Positions 16,544 through 25,840 of a DNA stretch of 64,000 nucleotides are shown here, piece after piece. The stretch is taken from positions 124,001-188,000 of the forward strand of contig NZ_CP032762.1 in the NCBI RefSeq assembly GCF_003641205.1, given 5' to 3'. The notes beneath the pieces are model-generated. The model searched no databases, had not been told where the DNA came from, and was given only the letters and a program-made list of their open reading frames with translations. The translations under genes were made by a program, and so were the position numbers. Within the stretch, counting starts at the first letter, position 1. Each line of letters starts with the position of its first letter. Origin of the DNA: Rhodococcus sp. P1Y. Its GTDB lineage: Bacteria > Actinomycetota > Actinomycetes > Mycobacteriales > Mycobacteriaceae.

Positions 16544-17917
16544 TCAGACGTTCTCGAGCTGCTGATCCCTGGTTTCCTTCATGACGATCAACGCTGCGAG
16601 CGTCAGCGCGGCGACGATGGCGAGGTATACGCCCACCCAGCCGACGCCGTAGCTCGACACGAGCCAGGTGGCGATGAACGGCGCCACAGCGGCACCGAGG
16701 ATCGAGCTGGTGTTGTACGAGATTCCCGAACCCGTGTAGCGCACGTTGGTCGGGAACAGCTCCGGCAGAACGGCGCTCATCGGTCCGAATGTCAGACCCA
16801 TCAGCCCTAGACCGACGCACATGAAGACCAGCATGCGTCCGGCCGATGCGCTCTCGGGCGCTGCGAACCAGTTGAACGACAACCCGAACACGACGATCGC
16901 GCTGGTGATGACGATGAGCGTCGGGCGCCGCCCGTACTTGTCGGCGAGCCGTCCTGCGACCGGAATCAGCGCGGCAAAGAAGAGCACCGCGATGAGCTGC
17001 AGTTCGAGGAACTCCGTGTACGCGATGGTGATCTTCGGGCCGTTCACGTCCGAGACCTTGCCGGTGCCGTAGCTGACCACCCACGTCGTCATGATGTAGA
17101 AGAGCGTGTAGGTCGCGAGCATGACGAACGTGCCGATGATCAGCTGACGCCAGCTGGTCCTGAAGACCTCCGCGAGCGGTGTCTTGACCTTCTGACCGCG
17201 TTCGACGGCGAGTTTGAACACCGGGGTCTCTTCGAGCTTGAGACGGACGTACAGACCGATGATGACCATGACCGCGCTCAGCAGGAACGGGATGCGCCAA
17301 CCCCAGCTGAGGAACGCATGATCGGTGCCGGAGTTGGCGGCGTCGTAACCGGTGATCGTGACGATCAGCAGGAAGATGCCGTTGGCGAAGAAGAAGCCGA
17401 TGGGGGCGCCGAGCTGCGGATACATCGCCGCCCACGCACGCTTTCCTGGCTTCGCGGTTTCGGTGGCCAGCAATGCTGCTCCACTCCACTCACCGCCGAG
17501 ACCGACGCCCTGGGTGAAGCGCATGACCGCCAACAGTGCAGGCGCCAGCAGTCCCACCGAGTCGTACGTGGGCAACAGGCCGATCAAGAAGGTTGCGACG
17601 CCCATCGTCAGCAACGAGCCCACGAGTGTCGCCTTGCGTCCGATTCGGTCGCCGAAATGGCCGAACAGAATCGATCCGATGGGACGCGCGATGAACGCGA
17701 GACCGAACGTCGCGAACGACGCCAGCAGCGCCGTCGTGTCGTTGCCTGCCGGAAAGAACAGCTTCGGGAAGACGAGAACCGCGGCCGTCGCGTAGATGTA
17801 GAAGTCGAAGAATTCGATCGACGTGCCGACCATGGAAGCGACGACGATGCGAGACCGTGGTACCTCCGGCGCCGGTGCAGTTGAGCCGTCTCCTGGGACG
17901 GCCGAGGTAGTACTCAC
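16544..17917 (-). CDS. MHS-family (metabolite:H+ symporter) MFS transporter
   Basis: A 457-residue major-facilitator protein with 12 predicted helices. The opening GTSIEFFDFYIYATAA and the loop GHFGDRIGRKATLV are typical of the metabolite:H+ symporter branch (ShiA, ProP, YhjE relatives). It also has a VGLGGEWSGAALL segment after helix 4. It probably imports an organic acid, betaine or aromatic acid; the substrate cannot be told. It has no counterpart at this place in M. tuberculosis, so it is a lineage-specific insertion. A repeat TCAGGT-N6-ACCTGA upstream may be its operator. Confidence 0.85.
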   Translation of the reverse strand: MSTTSAVPGDGSTAPAPEVPRSRIVVASMVGTSIEFFDFYIYATAAVLVFPKLFFPAGNDTTALLASFATFGLAFIARPIGSILFGHFGDRIGRKATLVGSLLTMGVATFLIGLLPTYDSVGLLAPALLAVMRFTQGVGLGGEWSGAALLATETAKPGKRAWAAMYPQLGAPIGFFFANGIFLLIVTITGYDAANSGTDHAFLSWGWRIPFLLSAVMVIIGLYVRLKLEETPVFKLAVERGQKVKTPLAEVFRTSWRQLIIGTFVMLATYTLFYIMTTWVVSYGTGKVSDVNGPKITIAYTEFLELQLIAVLFFAALIPVAGRLADKYGRRPTLIVITSAIVVFGLSFNWFAAPESASAGRMLVFMCVGLGLMGLTFGPMSAVLPELFPTNVRYTGSGISYNTSSILGAAVAPFIATWLVSSYGVGWVGVYLAIVAALTLAALIVMKETRDQQLENV

Positions 17918-17963
17918 GGTTGTGCTCCTGCGATTGCGGTCGAGAGAATGGGGTATGGGAACG

Positions 17964-17992
17964 TCAGGTGAAGTTACCTGATGAGAACCTGA
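17964..17992 (-). promoter_or_regulatory. Candidate operator of the MHS transporter gene
   Basis: TCAGGT (17964-17969), ACCTGA (17976-17981) and a second ACCTGA (17987-17992) lie 47-75 bp upstream of the transporter start. The first two form an inverted repeat with a 6-nt spacer. No regulator gene is adjacent, so this is inference from symmetry alone. Confidence 0.3.
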
Positions 17993-18123
17993 GAATTTAT
18001 CTTCATACTCGATTCCGGTTCGAGTTCACGTAGCCACGAAGCAAGGTCGCCGGGATCGGCACTAGTGTTACGGCGAAGACCGACGAGAAACGATGAGCAC
18101 CAGCAAGTGGAGGGGTCGAGAAG

Positions 18124-18627
18124 TTGAGCGAGACCAATCGCGGCAGTAGCGCGGGCTACCGAGACGGAGTACCGAACACAATTTCGTCCATCCCGCTGTC
18201 GGATGTCGACTACCGCGCGCCAGGCACCGGGACTATCGGCAACCTCGTCAAGGACGCGACGACGCAGGTCTCCACCCTGGTACGCGCCGAGGTCGAACTC
18301 GCCAAGGCCGAGGTCACCGGTGAGATCAAGAAGGGCTTGCAGGGCAGCCTGTTCTTTCTTCTCGCACTCGCCGTTCTGATCTTCAGCGCTTTCTTCTTCT
18401 TCTTCTTCGCAGCCGAGACCCTCGACATCTGGCTGCCCCGATGGGCGTCGTTCCTGATCGTTTTCGTGGTGATGCTGTTGACCGCTGCGATCTTCGGCCT
18501 TCTCGGTTATCTCCGGGTCAAGAAGCTGCGCAAGCCCGAGAAGACGATCGATTCGCTCAAGCAGGCGTCGACCGTACTGCCGAACCAGCACGAGTCCACC
18601 CCCGGCATCCCCGGTTACAAGAAGTAG
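18124..18627 (+). CDS. Actinobacterial holin-X-like membrane protein (Rv3669 type)
   Basis: A 167-residue protein with a polar N-terminal ~65 residues, an amphipathic stretch (LVRAEVELAKAEVTGEIKKG) and two adjacent membrane helices at about 76-97 and 105-133. The tail is basic and polar. This is the layout of the 'putative actinobacterial holin-X' family, which occurs widely outside prophages; its function is unknown. The start is a TTG with GGAGGGG nine nt upstream. It is probably cotranscribed with the epoxide-hydrolase-like gene 15 bp downstream, as in mycobacteria (Rv3669-ephE). Confidence 0.75.
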   Translation: MSETNRGSSAGYRDGVPNTISSIPLSDVDYRAPGTGTIGNLVKDATTQVSTLVRAEVELAKAEVTGEIKKGLQGSLFFLLALAVLIFSAFFFFFFAAETLDIWLPRWASFLIVFVVMLLTAAIFGLLGYLRVKKLRKPEKTIDSLKQASTVLPNQHESTPGIPGYKK

Positions 18628-18642
18628 CGCCTCGCTCACATC

Positions 18643-19566
18643 ATGATCCAGCCAGACCCGTCGACCGTCCGCTTCGCGGGTCCGTGGACGCACCGCGACA
18701 TCCACGCGAATGGAATCCGCTTCCACGTCGTGGAGACGGCCACCGCTCCGCCCGACGCGCCGCTGGTGGTGTTGCTCCACGGTTTCGCTGATTTCTGGTG
18801 GTCGTGGCGCCACCAGCTGACCGCACTGTCGGCCGCGGGCTATCGCGCGGTGGCCGTCGACCTTCGCGGATACGGGGACACCGACAAACCACCACGCGGA
18901 TACGACGGCTGGACGCTCGCCGGTGACGTCGTCGGTCTCATTCGCGCACTCGGTTACGGACAGGCCACGCTCGTCGGGCATGCCGACGGCGGACTCGTGT
19001 GCTGGGCGACGGCTGCGCTTCATCCCCGGATGGTCACGTCCATCGGGTTGGTCGGCTCGCCTCATCCAATCGCGTTACGCAGGGCTGTCCTGAAGAACAA
19101 GGCTCAACGACGGGCCCTGCTGCCGTTCTTCCTGCGCTACCAAGTACCGCTCGTTCCGGAGCGGACGCTGACGAAGGCCGGGGGCGACGCGGTCGAACAG
19201 CTCTTCAGGTCGCGCACGAGCCCGTCTTGGCAGGGCACCGAAGAATTCGCCGATGCGTCGACGCACATGCGGTCCGCAATTCGGATCGCCGGTGCCGCAC
19301 ATTGTGCGCTGGAGTATCAGCGCTGGGCGTTCAGAAGCCAGTTCCGCTCGGACGGCCGACGCTTCATGCAGGCAATGGACGAGGAATTGAAGATCCCTGT
19401 TCTGCAGATCCGCGGCGAGCTCGATCCGTACGTCCTGGCCCGTACGGTCGAGGGCGATGCCCGGTGGGCACCTCGACGCAGGCTCCACACCGTCCTCGGT
19501 GCCGGGCACTACGCGCACCAGGAAGCACCGGACGAGGTCACCGAGCAGCTGAAGGAATTGCTCTAG
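18643..19566 (+). CDS. Alpha/beta hydrolase, epoxide hydrolase EphE-like
   Basis: A 307-residue alpha/beta-hydrolase. The oxyanion HGF lies at residues 46-48. The nucleophile elbow is GHADGG with Asp115, as in epoxide hydrolases and dehalogenases rather than Ser hydrolases. The catalytic His is in GAGHYAH (His289), and an acid is likely in the GELDPY segment. It could open epoxides of lipids or xenobiotics. It directly follows the holin-like gene. Its stop codon forms one side of a small hairpin whose other side is the stop of convergent marP. Counterpart of ephE (Rv3670) by position. Confidence 0.8.
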   Translation: MIQPDPSTVRFAGPWTHRDIHANGIRFHVVETATAPPDAPLVVLLHGFADFWWSWRHQLTALSAAGYRAVAVDLRGYGDTDKPPRGYDGWTLAGDVVGLIRALGYGQATLVGHADGGLVCWATAALHPRMVTSIGLVGSPHPIALRRAVLKNKAQRRALLPFFLRYQVPLVPERTLTKAGGDAVEQLFRSRTSPSWQGTEEFADASTHMRSAIRIAGAAHCALEYQRWAFRSQFRSDGRRFMQAMDEELKIPVLQIRGELDPYVLARTVEGDARWAPRRRLHTVLGAGHYAHQEAPDEVTEQLKELL

Positions 19567-19577
19567 GCGCTACGCGC

Positions 19578-20768
19578 CTACAGAATGCAGGCTCCCGTTC
19601 CGACGGGGACCGGACTCGACAGACTCTGCTGCAGTTCGTCGGCGATTTCGTCGGCTGTGAGGACGAAGCCGGTGTCGGGATCGTCGACGGCTGCACCGAA
19701 AACGAGGCCGAGAATCTGTCCGTTCTCCGAGACGAGTGGTCCGCCGGAGTTGCCCTGCCGAACGGTTCCGCGGACGGTGTAGACCTGCCGTTCGACGGTG
19801 CCGGTGCGGTAGATGTCGGGTCCGCTGAGGTTCAGTACTTCACGAACTCGTGCGGGGCTCGCCGTGTACGGGCCTCCGCCTGGGTAGCCGAGCACGATTG
19901 CGCTCTCCCCAGATGTTGCTGGGTTGTCGACGAAGTTCAGCACCGGCGCTTGCAGACCCGGCACACGCAGAATCGCGACGTCCTCCTCCGGATCGAAGAG
20001 CACGACCTCGGCATCGAGAACAGTTCCGAGCGAGTCGACAGTGATGCCGTCGGTGCCCGCGACGACGTGGGCGTTGGTCATCACCATCTCGGGTGCGACG
20101 ACGAAACCGGAACCTTCGAGCGCCTTCTGGCAGCTCGGTGCGACGCCGCTGATCTTGAGAACGCTCTCGTGAAGCTGTTGGACAACCGGACTCGCCTGCA
20201 GAGCGGGGTCGGGCGGCTCGACGTTCGCGACCGGGGTGCGTCCGAACGGTCCGATGACGTCGGGAAGACCCGAGGTGTCGAGCAACGCCGAGAATTCCTT
20301 CGGAACTTCCCGAAGCCATTGCGGCGCAGCCTCGTCGACCTTCCCCAACACCTTCGAACCACGCACGGCGCTTGCGACATCCGGCTGAGACGACGACGTC
20401 AGCGGAATCGCCAGCAGCCACGCGGCCGCGAGGACCGCTACGGCCTGCAGGCCGGCTCCGACGACGCTGTCGACCGATCGCGCTCCGCGGGAATGCATTC
20501 CGCTGCGCAGCGCACGCCCGAGCACCATGCCGGACACTTCGCCGACGATCACGAGGACCACGATCAATCCGATGCCGACGAACACTCGCAACCTGGACCC
20601 GTCGACGTGTTCGAGCACGTGCGGTGCGATCAGAATTCCCGCGACGGCACCGAGCACGACACCCAGAAACGCCATCGCCGACGCCACCGCGCCCTGTCGC
20701 CACCCCGAGGACGCCGCCAGCAACGCTACCCCGACAACGACGACGTCGACCCACGTGGAGCCCGTCAC
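19578..20768 (-). CDS. marP: Membrane-anchored acid-resistance serine protease MarP
   Basis: A 396-residue protein with four N-terminal membrane helices (CvpA-like, about residues 1-125) and a trypsin-like periplasmic domain. The triad is His234 (TNAHVV), Asp263 (EEDVAIL) and Ser341 (GNSGGP), almost identical in spacing to M. tuberculosis MarP (Rv3671c). Cys213 and Cys394 fit the known redox-sensitive disulfide of MarP. In M. tuberculosis it activates the peptidoglycan hydrolase RipA and is needed for survival in acid. It is the last gene of the nth-tlpA-nudix-marP operon and overlaps the nudix gene by 4 nt. Confidence 0.93.
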   Translation of the reverse strand: MTGSTWVDVVVVGVALLAASSGWRQGAVASAMAFLGVVLGAVAGILIAPHVLEHVDGSRLRVFVGIGLIVVLVIVGEVSGMVLGRALRSGMHSRGARSVDSVVGAGLQAVAVLAAAWLLAIPLTSSSQPDVASAVRGSKVLGKVDEAAPQWLREVPKEFSALLDTSGLPDVIGPFGRTPVANVEPPDPALQASPVVQQLHESVLKISGVAPSCQKALEGSGFVVAPEMVMTNAHVVAGTDGITVDSLGTVLDAEVVLFDPEEDVAILRVPGLQAPVLNFVDNPATSGESAIVLGYPGGGPYTASPARVREVLNLSGPDIYRTGTVERQVYTVRGTVRQGNSGGPLVSENGQILGLVFGAAVDDPDTGFVLTADEIADELQQSLSSPVPVGTGACIL

Positions 20769-21472
20769 ACTGAACCGCCTACCGCTGCCAAGCTCGCCTC
20801 CAGATCGCGAATGTCACTCGTGTCCCATTCGGTTTCCCATCCGGAAACCGCGAGCAGGCCTGCCAGGATACCGCCGGTGAAGCCCCACACCAGCATTCCG
20901 TCGACGGCGAACGCCGGCCCCTGGTAGCCGGCCGGGTGCCTGACCTGAAAACGATTGTCCGGATCGAGGAGCGATCGGATCGGCACGCGCACCACCCGCG
21001 CGGCCTCGGCCGTGTCGACGACGCCCACAGCACTCGGTGCGCGCCAGTACGCCAACACGGGAACCACGTCGAACTGCGAAGGCGGAACATAGATGCCGGG
21101 CATCGTCGCCAGCGGTTGCACACCGGTAGGGTCCAGGCCCGTCTCCTCCTCGGCTTCACGCAGAGCCGTCGCGACGGGAGAATCGTCGCCCGGATCGGTG
21201 GCCCCGCCGGGGAACGCAACCTGACCGCTGTGTTGACGTAGCGTCGCGGCCCGCTGGGTCAGCAGAACATCTGCATCGGCAGGCAATCCGCCGCGAGCGG
21301 TCGCGTCGGCGTCTTCGGATCCTCCGAACAGGACCAATACTGCTGCCTGACGCGTGGTCGCGCCGTCGGGGGACACGCGTTCGAGGACCGGGTTGGTGCC
21401 GGTCGAATCGACGAGCCCGTGTTCACCGGCGGCCGCATCGACGACCTGTCCGAGCCACTGCGGCGTGGTCAT
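20765..21472 (-). CDS. NUDIX hydrolase, CoA-pyrophosphatase type (Rv3672c)
   Basis: A 235-residue protein with a Nudix box in which GGATDPGD and REAEEETGL (about residues 89-113) fit G-x5-E-x7-REUxEExGU, except that the first Glu is Asp. Upstream LLTQRAATLRQHSGQVAFPGG is the NuCoA signature of CoA pyrophosphatases. It likely cleaves CoA or its derivatives to 4'-phosphopantetheine and 3',5'-ADP. The ATG at 21472 overlaps the tlpA stop by 4 nt, which fixes the start; the longer upstream frame is a tlpA shadow. Confidence 0.85.
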   Translation of the reverse strand: MTTPQWLGQVVDAAAGEHGLVDSTGTNPVLERVSPDGATTRQAAVLVLFGGSEDADATARGGLPADADVLLTQRAATLRQHSGQVAFPGGATDPGDDSPVATALREAEEETGLDPTGVQPLATMPGIYVPPSQFDVVPVLAYWRAPSAVGVVDTAEAARVVRVPIRSLLDPDNRFQVRHPAGYQGPAFAVDGMLVWGFTGGILAGLLAVSGWETEWDTSDIRDLEASLAAVGGSV

Positions 21473-22128
21473 AGGGCAATGCCCAAGTTCGTGGACACGG
21501 CCTCGTCTATTTCGTCGACACTGTCGAACGGTTGCGGCAACACCTTTGCGACAGTGCCATCCGCGCCGACGAGAATCGAGACCGGGAGCACGCTCGGCGC
21601 GCCGAGCGCTGCTGCTATACGACCGGTTCCGTCCTGAACTCCTGGCAGCGTGACACCGTAGTCGGCCAGCTTCGTCAGACCGTTCGACTCGTTTCGATCC
21701 TGATGGACCGTGAGCACGGTTATGCGGCCGTCCATTCGGTCGCCGTATTCCTGCAGATGCGGTAACTCCTGCGCACACGGCCCGCACCAGTACGCCCACA
21801 GGTTGATCAGCGCCGGCGTACCCGCCAATGCCTGGCCGAGATCGACGCGCGAGCCGTCGCCGATGCACTCGAGCACGATCCCGGTCAGTGGACCGCTGGA
21901 GGTGGCCGCTGGAGGTGGCGTCGGGCATCCGTCGAGCGCGGCCCGCTCCCGAAGCGGTGCGAGCGCTTCTGCCGTGTCCACCGAGCGGCGCTCCTCGGAA
22001 ATCGGAGCACCCTGACCCGGCGCGGCCGTATCAGCCGGCAAGTCCTCCCCACGCGGCCAGATTGCGAAAACGAGGGCCGCGACGACCAGCAGGGCCGCCA
22101 ACGACCAGCGAGCCGAAGATCCAGTCAT
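21469..22128 (-). CDS. TlpA/ResA-like membrane-tethered thioredoxin (Rv3673c)
   Basis: A 219-residue protein with one N-terminal membrane helix (about residues 8-24) and an extracytoplasmic thioredoxin fold carrying W-C-G-P-C at residues 114-118. Two further cysteines (68 and 88) precede the fold and might be substrates or structural. It probably reduces disulfides of exported proteins. Downstream marP is controlled by a disulfide in its M. tuberculosis homologue, so the pair may work together, but that is inference. The ATG at 22128 overlaps the nth stop by 4 nt. Confidence 0.87.
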   Translation of the reverse strand: MTGSSARWSLAALLVVAALVFAIWPRGEDLPADTAAPGQGAPISEERRSVDTAEALAPLRERAALDGCPTPPPAATSSGPLTGIVLECIGDGSRVDLGQALAGTPALINLWAYWCGPCAQELPHLQEYGDRMDGRITVLTVHQDRNESNGLTKLADYGVTLPGVQDGTGRIAAALGAPSVLPVSILVGADGTVAKVLPQPFDSVDEIDEAVSTNLGIAL

Positions 22129-22892
22129 GACTCGATGCCGGCAAGCGCGAGCAGATGCTCGGTTTCGGGACCCTTCACCAGGGCAGCTGCGGCAACCTTG
22201 TCTGTCGGACCGAGCCCGTAGGACGGGCAGTCCTTCGCGAGGATGCACACTCCGCAGGCCGGTTTGCGGGCGTGGCAGACCCGGCGGCCGTGAAAGATCA
22301 CCCGGTGCGAGAGCAGAGTCCACTCCTTGCGCTCGATCAGCGCTCCGACCGCGTGCTCGACCTTGACCGGGTCTTCTTCCTCGGTCCACTGCCACCGACG
22401 AACGAGCCTTCCGAAATGAGTGTCGACGGTGATGCCCGGAACATCGAACGCGTTTCCCAGCACGACGTTGGCGGTCTTGCGACCGATTCCCGGCAGCGTG
22501 ACGAGGTCCTTCAGATTCGCGGGAACCTCGCCGTCGAACTTCTCGAGCAACGTTGAGCCGAGGCCGATGAGCGAGTTGGCCTTGTTCCGGTAGAAGCCGG
22601 TGGTGCGAATGTATTCCTCGAGCTCGGTGCGATCGGCCTCCGCATAGTCCCGCGCAGTGCGATATCTCACGAAGAGCGCGGGCGTGACGAGATTGACGCG
22701 CTTGTCGGTGCATTGCGCGGACAGGATCGTTGCCACGGCGAGTTCGAGCGGATTGGTGAAGTCGAGTTCGCAGTACACATGCGGAAACGCCCGCGCCAAC
22801 TCGCGATTCATGCGTCGCGCTCGACGCGTGAGCCCCAACTTCGTCTCTTCGCGTTTACGCACGTCGAGCGCAGAGGGCGCTGTCGATTTCAC
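22125..22892 (-). CDS. nth: Endonuclease III (DNA glycosylase/AP lyase)
   Basis: A 255-residue base-excision repair enzyme. The helix-hairpin-helix [17 protein letters not shown] contains catalytic Lys139, and Asp157 is in TVDTHF. The C-terminal C-x6-C-x2-C-x5-C motif binds the 4Fe-4S cluster. It removes oxidised pyrimidines and cuts the abasic site. The GTG at 22892 has a TACAGT -10 box six nt upstream, so the mRNA is probably leaderless. It heads a four-gene operon in which every junction is an ATGA overlap. Counterpart of Rv3674c. Confidence 0.95.
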   Translation of the reverse strand: MKSTAPSALDVRKREETKLGLTRRARRMNRELARAFPHVYCELDFTNPLELAVATILSAQCTDKRVNLVTPALFVRYRTARDYAEADRTELEEYIRTTGFYRNKANSLIGLGSTLLEKFDGEVPANLKDLVTLPGIGRKTANVVLGNAFDVPGITVDTHFGRLVRRWQWTEEEDPVKVEHAVGALIERKEWTLLSHRVIFHGRRVCHARKPACGVCILAKDCPSYGLGPTDKVAAAALVKGPETEHLLALAGIES

Positions 22893-22972
22893 TCCACAAC
22901 TGTACGGACAAGAATCTGCAACGAATCAGCCCTGTGTTCTTATCGAGACCTTTCCGGTGTTTACTGCTCGGT

Positions 22973-23224
22973 ATGCAAGGACTCGCCGTTGTGCTCTTTC
23001 CTGTGCTCCTGATGCTGTTCGCGCTCGCCATGGAGCGCGTGGAGTTCCGCCTGAGCAAGCTGGGTGTTCGCGAACAAGAGGTGCAGGAATTCCTCGACCA
23101 CGCCAGTAAATCCGAGGTCGCCACACTCGCCAACGAGGGCATGCCGCACGCGCTCGCCCGTTTCAACAGTCGAAAGCGTCGTACGCCGATCGCCGAGGAG
23201 ATGGCAGACCAGCGGGCGAGCTGA
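22973..23224 (+). CDS. Small single-pass membrane protein (Rv3675 type)
   Basis: An 83-residue protein with one N-terminal helix (MQGLAVVLFPVLLMLFALAM) followed by a charged soluble part containing VEFRLSKLGV and an SKSEVATLANEG segment. The same small gene lies between nth and crp in M. tuberculosis (Rv3675). Function is unknown. I chose the ATG at 22973 because it starts directly at the helix; an in-frame GTG at 22934 would add 13 residues. Divergent from nth. Confidence 0.65.
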   Translation: MQGLAVVLFPVLLMLFALAMERVEFRLSKLGVREQEVQEFLDHASKSEVATLANEGMPHALARFNSRKRRTPIAEEMADQRAS

Positions 23225-23471
23225 TAGCCCGAAATGTCGTATTCGAAGGTGAATTCGCGGTGAACGAACGCTTTCGTGCGAATCCTTCACGACGTTCCGG
23301 TGGCGCCGATCACTCGGTTTGGATCTCGGCGAAGTAGACTTCACCGAGATAATTGTCATGTTTGATTACTGGCACGGATTCGAGTTGTTGTGAGACGCAC
23401 GAATCCGGGCCGCGAGAAACGCCTTCGTCGACGCGGGTGACCACGCCGACGACATCCCAAAAGGAGCGCAA
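23225..23471. other. Promoter region of crp/glxR
   Basis: 247 bp with no credible frame. A direct repeat GGTGAA-TTCGC-GGTGAA lies near 23250-23265, and AT-rich GATAATTGTC around 23346-23355 may be the -10 region. I do not see a clear TGTGA-N6-TCACA site, so autoregulation is not supported by sequence. Confidence 0.35.
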
Positions 23472-24146
23472 GTGGACGACGTCCTGGCACGGGCCGGCAT
23501 CTTCCAAGGAGTCGAACCCTCCGCGGTAGCGGCGCTGACCAAGCAGCTGCAGCCTGTCGATTTCCCTCGTGGACACGTGGTGTTCAACGAGGGCGAGCCA
23601 GGTGACCGGCTGTACATCATCGTCTCCGGCAAGATCAAGCTCGGTCGCCGCTCTCCGGACGGGCGTGAAAACCTGCTGACGATCATGGGCCCGTCGGACA
23701 TGTTCGGTGAGCTCTCGATCTTCGACCCCGGCCCCCGCACGTCGACGGCCACCACGGTCACCGAGGTTCGGGCGGTCAGCATGGATCGCGACGCGCTCAA
23801 GGCATGGATCGACCAGCGCCCCGAGATCGCCGAGCAACTGCTGCGCGTGTTGGCACGTCGTCTTCGTCGTACCAACAACAACCTCGCAGACCTCATCTTC
23901 ACCGACGTTCCCGGACGCGTCGCGAAGGCTCTGCTTCAGCTTGCGCAGCGCTTCGGCACGCAGGAAGCCGGATCTCTTCGTGTCACGCACGACCTCACGC
24001 AGGAAGAGATCGCCCAGCTCGTCGGCGCATCCCGCGAGACGGTCAACAAGGCCCTCGCCGACTTCGCTCACCGCGGATGGCTGCGCCTCGAAGGCAAGAG
24101 CGTGCTGATCTCGGATTCCGAGCGTCTCGCGCGCAGGGCCCGCTAG
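23472..24146 (+). CDS. crp: CRP/FNR-family cAMP receptor regulator (GlxR/Crp)
   Basis: A 224-residue regulator with an N-terminal cyclic-nucleotide domain. The phosphate-binding cassette [18 protein letters not shown] has Glu80, Arg89 and Thr90. The C-terminal helix-turn-helix is [23 protein letters not shown] (about 176-198). It is the M. tuberculosis Crp (Rv3676)/Corynebacterium GlxR orthologue by motif and position, a global regulator of carbon and energy genes. The GTG at 23472 has AAGGAG six nt upstream. A matching operator lies before acs and a weaker one before whiB4. Confidence 0.95.
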   Translation: MDDVLARAGIFQGVEPSAVAALTKQLQPVDFPRGHVVFNEGEPGDRLYIIVSGKIKLGRRSPDGRENLLTIMGPSDMFGELSIFDPGPRTSTATTVTEVRAVSMDRDALKAWIDQRPEIAEQLLRVLARRLRRTNNNLADLIFTDVPGRVAKALLQLAQRFGTQEAGSLRVTHDLTQEEIAQLVGASRETVNKALADFAHRGWLRLEGKSVLISDSERLARRAR

Positions 24147-24922
24147 TTCTCTCGGAGGTAGGTCAGCTGCGCCTTGACCGACATGCGCGCAGCTGGCCAC
24201 AACTTCTTGTCCACGTCCGAGTAGACACGCTTGACCACCTGCATGGGCTTGGCATTCGGTCCGATCTTTTCGACGGCTGCCCTGATCTGGTCCAGCCGCT
24301 CCAACCGGTGTGTTCGGTAGAAGCGCGCGATCTCGGCGGTATCGGCCACTTCGGCCCCGTGGCCCGGTAGCGTCACTTTCCCGCTCCCGACGGCTTCGAG
24401 CCGATCCAGCGAAGCAAGGTAATCGGCAAGGGTGCCGTCTTTCGGATCGAGCACGGTAGTTCCTCGTCCGAGGATCGTGTCACCCGTCAGAACAGCGTCA
24501 TCGAGCACGAAGCTCAGCGAATCCGCCGTATGCCCGGGCGTCGCAAGCACCGTGATCTTCAGGCCCGCCACGTCGATTACCTCTCCGTCCTTCAGCGGCG
24601 TGCTGTCGCGGACGAAGTGCTCCGACGACGCACGGATCGGCGCACCGGTCTTCTTGTAGAACTTCTTCAGCCCACCCGTGTGGTCCTTGTGGCGGTGGGT
24701 CACCAAGACCAGCACGACATTTCCGGTCGCGGCCACGGCGTCGAGATGTCCGGAGTCCTTGGGACCTGGATCGACCACCACGACATCGTCGCTTCCCTGC
24801 GCCCGCAGAATCCACGTGTTCGTACCGTCGAGCGTCATCTTGCCCGGGTTGTCGGCGAGTAGAACCGACGCTGACGAGGTGACCTGTCGAAGCTGACCAT
24901 AAGCCGGATGCGAGGAAGTCAT
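24143..24922 (-). CDS. Metallo-beta-lactamase-fold hydrolase (Rv3677c)
   Basis: A 259-residue MBL-fold protein with the metal motif [10 protein letters not shown] (His76, His78, Asp80, His81) and a later GHGAEV segment. The family includes glyoxalase-II-like and RNase-like hydrolases; the C-terminal R-x-x-R-x-x-Q-I extension resembles the LACTB2 type. The substrate is unknown. Its stop codon overlaps the crp stop on the palindrome CTAG. TAAGGT six nt before the ATG suggests a leaderless mRNA, and this box overlaps the ribosome site of the divergent Gfo/Idh gene. Confidence 0.82.
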   Translation of the reverse strand: MTSSHPAYGQLRQVTSSASVLLADNPGKMTLDGTNTWILRAQGSDDVVVVDPGPKDSGHLDAVAATGNVVLVLVTHRHKDHTGGLKKFYKKTGAPIRASSEHFVRDSTPLKDGEVIDVAGLKITVLATPGHTADSLSFVLDDAVLTGDTILGRGTTVLDPKDGTLADYLASLDRLEAVGSGKVTLPGHGAEVADTAEIARFYRTHRLERLDQIRAAVEKIGPNAKPMQVVKRVYSDVDKKLWPAARMSVKAQLTYLREN

Positions 24923-24939
24923 AGTCGTACCTTAGGAGC

Positions 24940-25803
24940 ATGAGAATCGGTTTGGTCGGCGCGGGTCCATGGGCCCGCGCCACACATGCACCGTCCCTTG
25001 CCGCGCATCCGGGCGTCGACTTCGCCGGCGTGTGGGCTCGGCGACCCGAGGCGGCCGCGGACCTGGGCGCACCGGTCTTCGAGAGCTACGACGCTCTCCT
25101 TGCCGACGTCGAGGCCGTGGCGTTCGCGGTACCCCCGCAAGTACAAGCTGGGATGGCAACGGCGGCGGCCCAGGCAGGCAAGCACGTGGTCCTCGACAAA
25201 CCCATTGCCGCGACACTCGATGATGCAACGCGCCTGGCCGAGGCCGTGGGGCATGCAGGCGTCCGATCGATCGTTGCGTTGACACGTCGATTCGCACCCG
25301 AAACACGAGCGTTTCTCGACGAGACCCTGGGCAGGAAATGGAGCGCGGGCGCGGCGACGTGGTTGTCCGGTGCCGTGTTGGGCGGTGAGTACTCGAACTC
25401 GCCGTGGAGGCATCACGACGGCGCGCTGTTCGACGTCGGCCCGCACGTGTTCGATCTGCTCGACGTGACGCTCGGCTCGATCGTCGACGTCGCGCTGTGT
25501 CGTCGGGGCGAGTCTTCGGACGCCTGGACCGTGGTGCTCGAACACGACGGCGGCGCGGTGAGCAGTTCGCAGCTGTCGCTGGCGACCCCGGTCCAGCCGT
25601 CGGTGTTCAGGGTCGAGCTAAGTGGCAGCGACGGGGTGGTGTCACTGGCGGACCGGTCGACGTCTGCCGTCGACTGTTTCGAACTGCTGCTCGACGAGTT
25701 CCTGGCATCCCTGGAGGCGGGCACGGAGCATTCCTGCTCCGTCCAACGCGGCCTTCACCTGCAGAAAGTACTCGAGGGCGCGTTGGCCCAATGGCACGGT
25801 TAA
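24940..25803 (+). CDS. Gfo/Idh/MocA-family oxidoreductase
   Basis: A 287-residue NAD(P)-dependent oxidoreductase. It has a Rossmann start (RIGLVGAGPWA), the DKPIA motif at about residues 86-90 that carries the family's conserved Lys, and a C-terminal domain with HHDGALFDVGPHVFD. It probably acts on a sugar or polyol derivative. AGGAG lies just before the ATG. Only 17 bp separate it from the divergent MBL gene. Its TAA stop falls inside a dispersed 44-bp palindrome. It has no counterpart at this place in M. tuberculosis. Confidence 0.82.
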   Translation: MRIGLVGAGPWARATHAPSLAAHPGVDFAGVWARRPEAAADLGAPVFESYDALLADVEAVAFAVPPQVQAGMATAAAQAGKHVVLDKPIAATLDDATRLAEAVGHAGVRSIVALTRRFAPETRAFLDETLGRKWSAGAATWLSGAVLGGEYSNSPWRHHDGALFDVGPHVFDLLDVTLGSIVDVALCRRGESSDAWTVVLEHDGGAVSSSQLSLATPVQPSVFRVELSGSDGVVSLADRSTSAVDCFELLLDEFLASLEAGTEHSCSVQRGLHLQKVLEGALAQWHG

Positions 25804-25833
25804 GGCCCCTCTGGGGCACTTGACCGTGCCACT
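25790..25833. repeat. Convergent-gap palindrome, copy A
   Basis: AATGGCACGGTTAAGGCCCC and GGGGCACTTGACCGTGCCACT form near-perfect arms. The left arm contains the last codons and TAA of the Gfo/Idh gene. Same family as the elements at 31683, 52665, 61038 and 62970. It may act as a bidirectional terminator of the two convergent genes. Confidence 0.7.
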
Positions 25834-25840
25834 GGTCGCG

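Noticed and set aside
23225..23471. Autoregulatory CRP site before crp
   Set aside because: No TGTGA-N6-TCACA match was found; the GGTGAA direct repeat does not have the needed symmetry.
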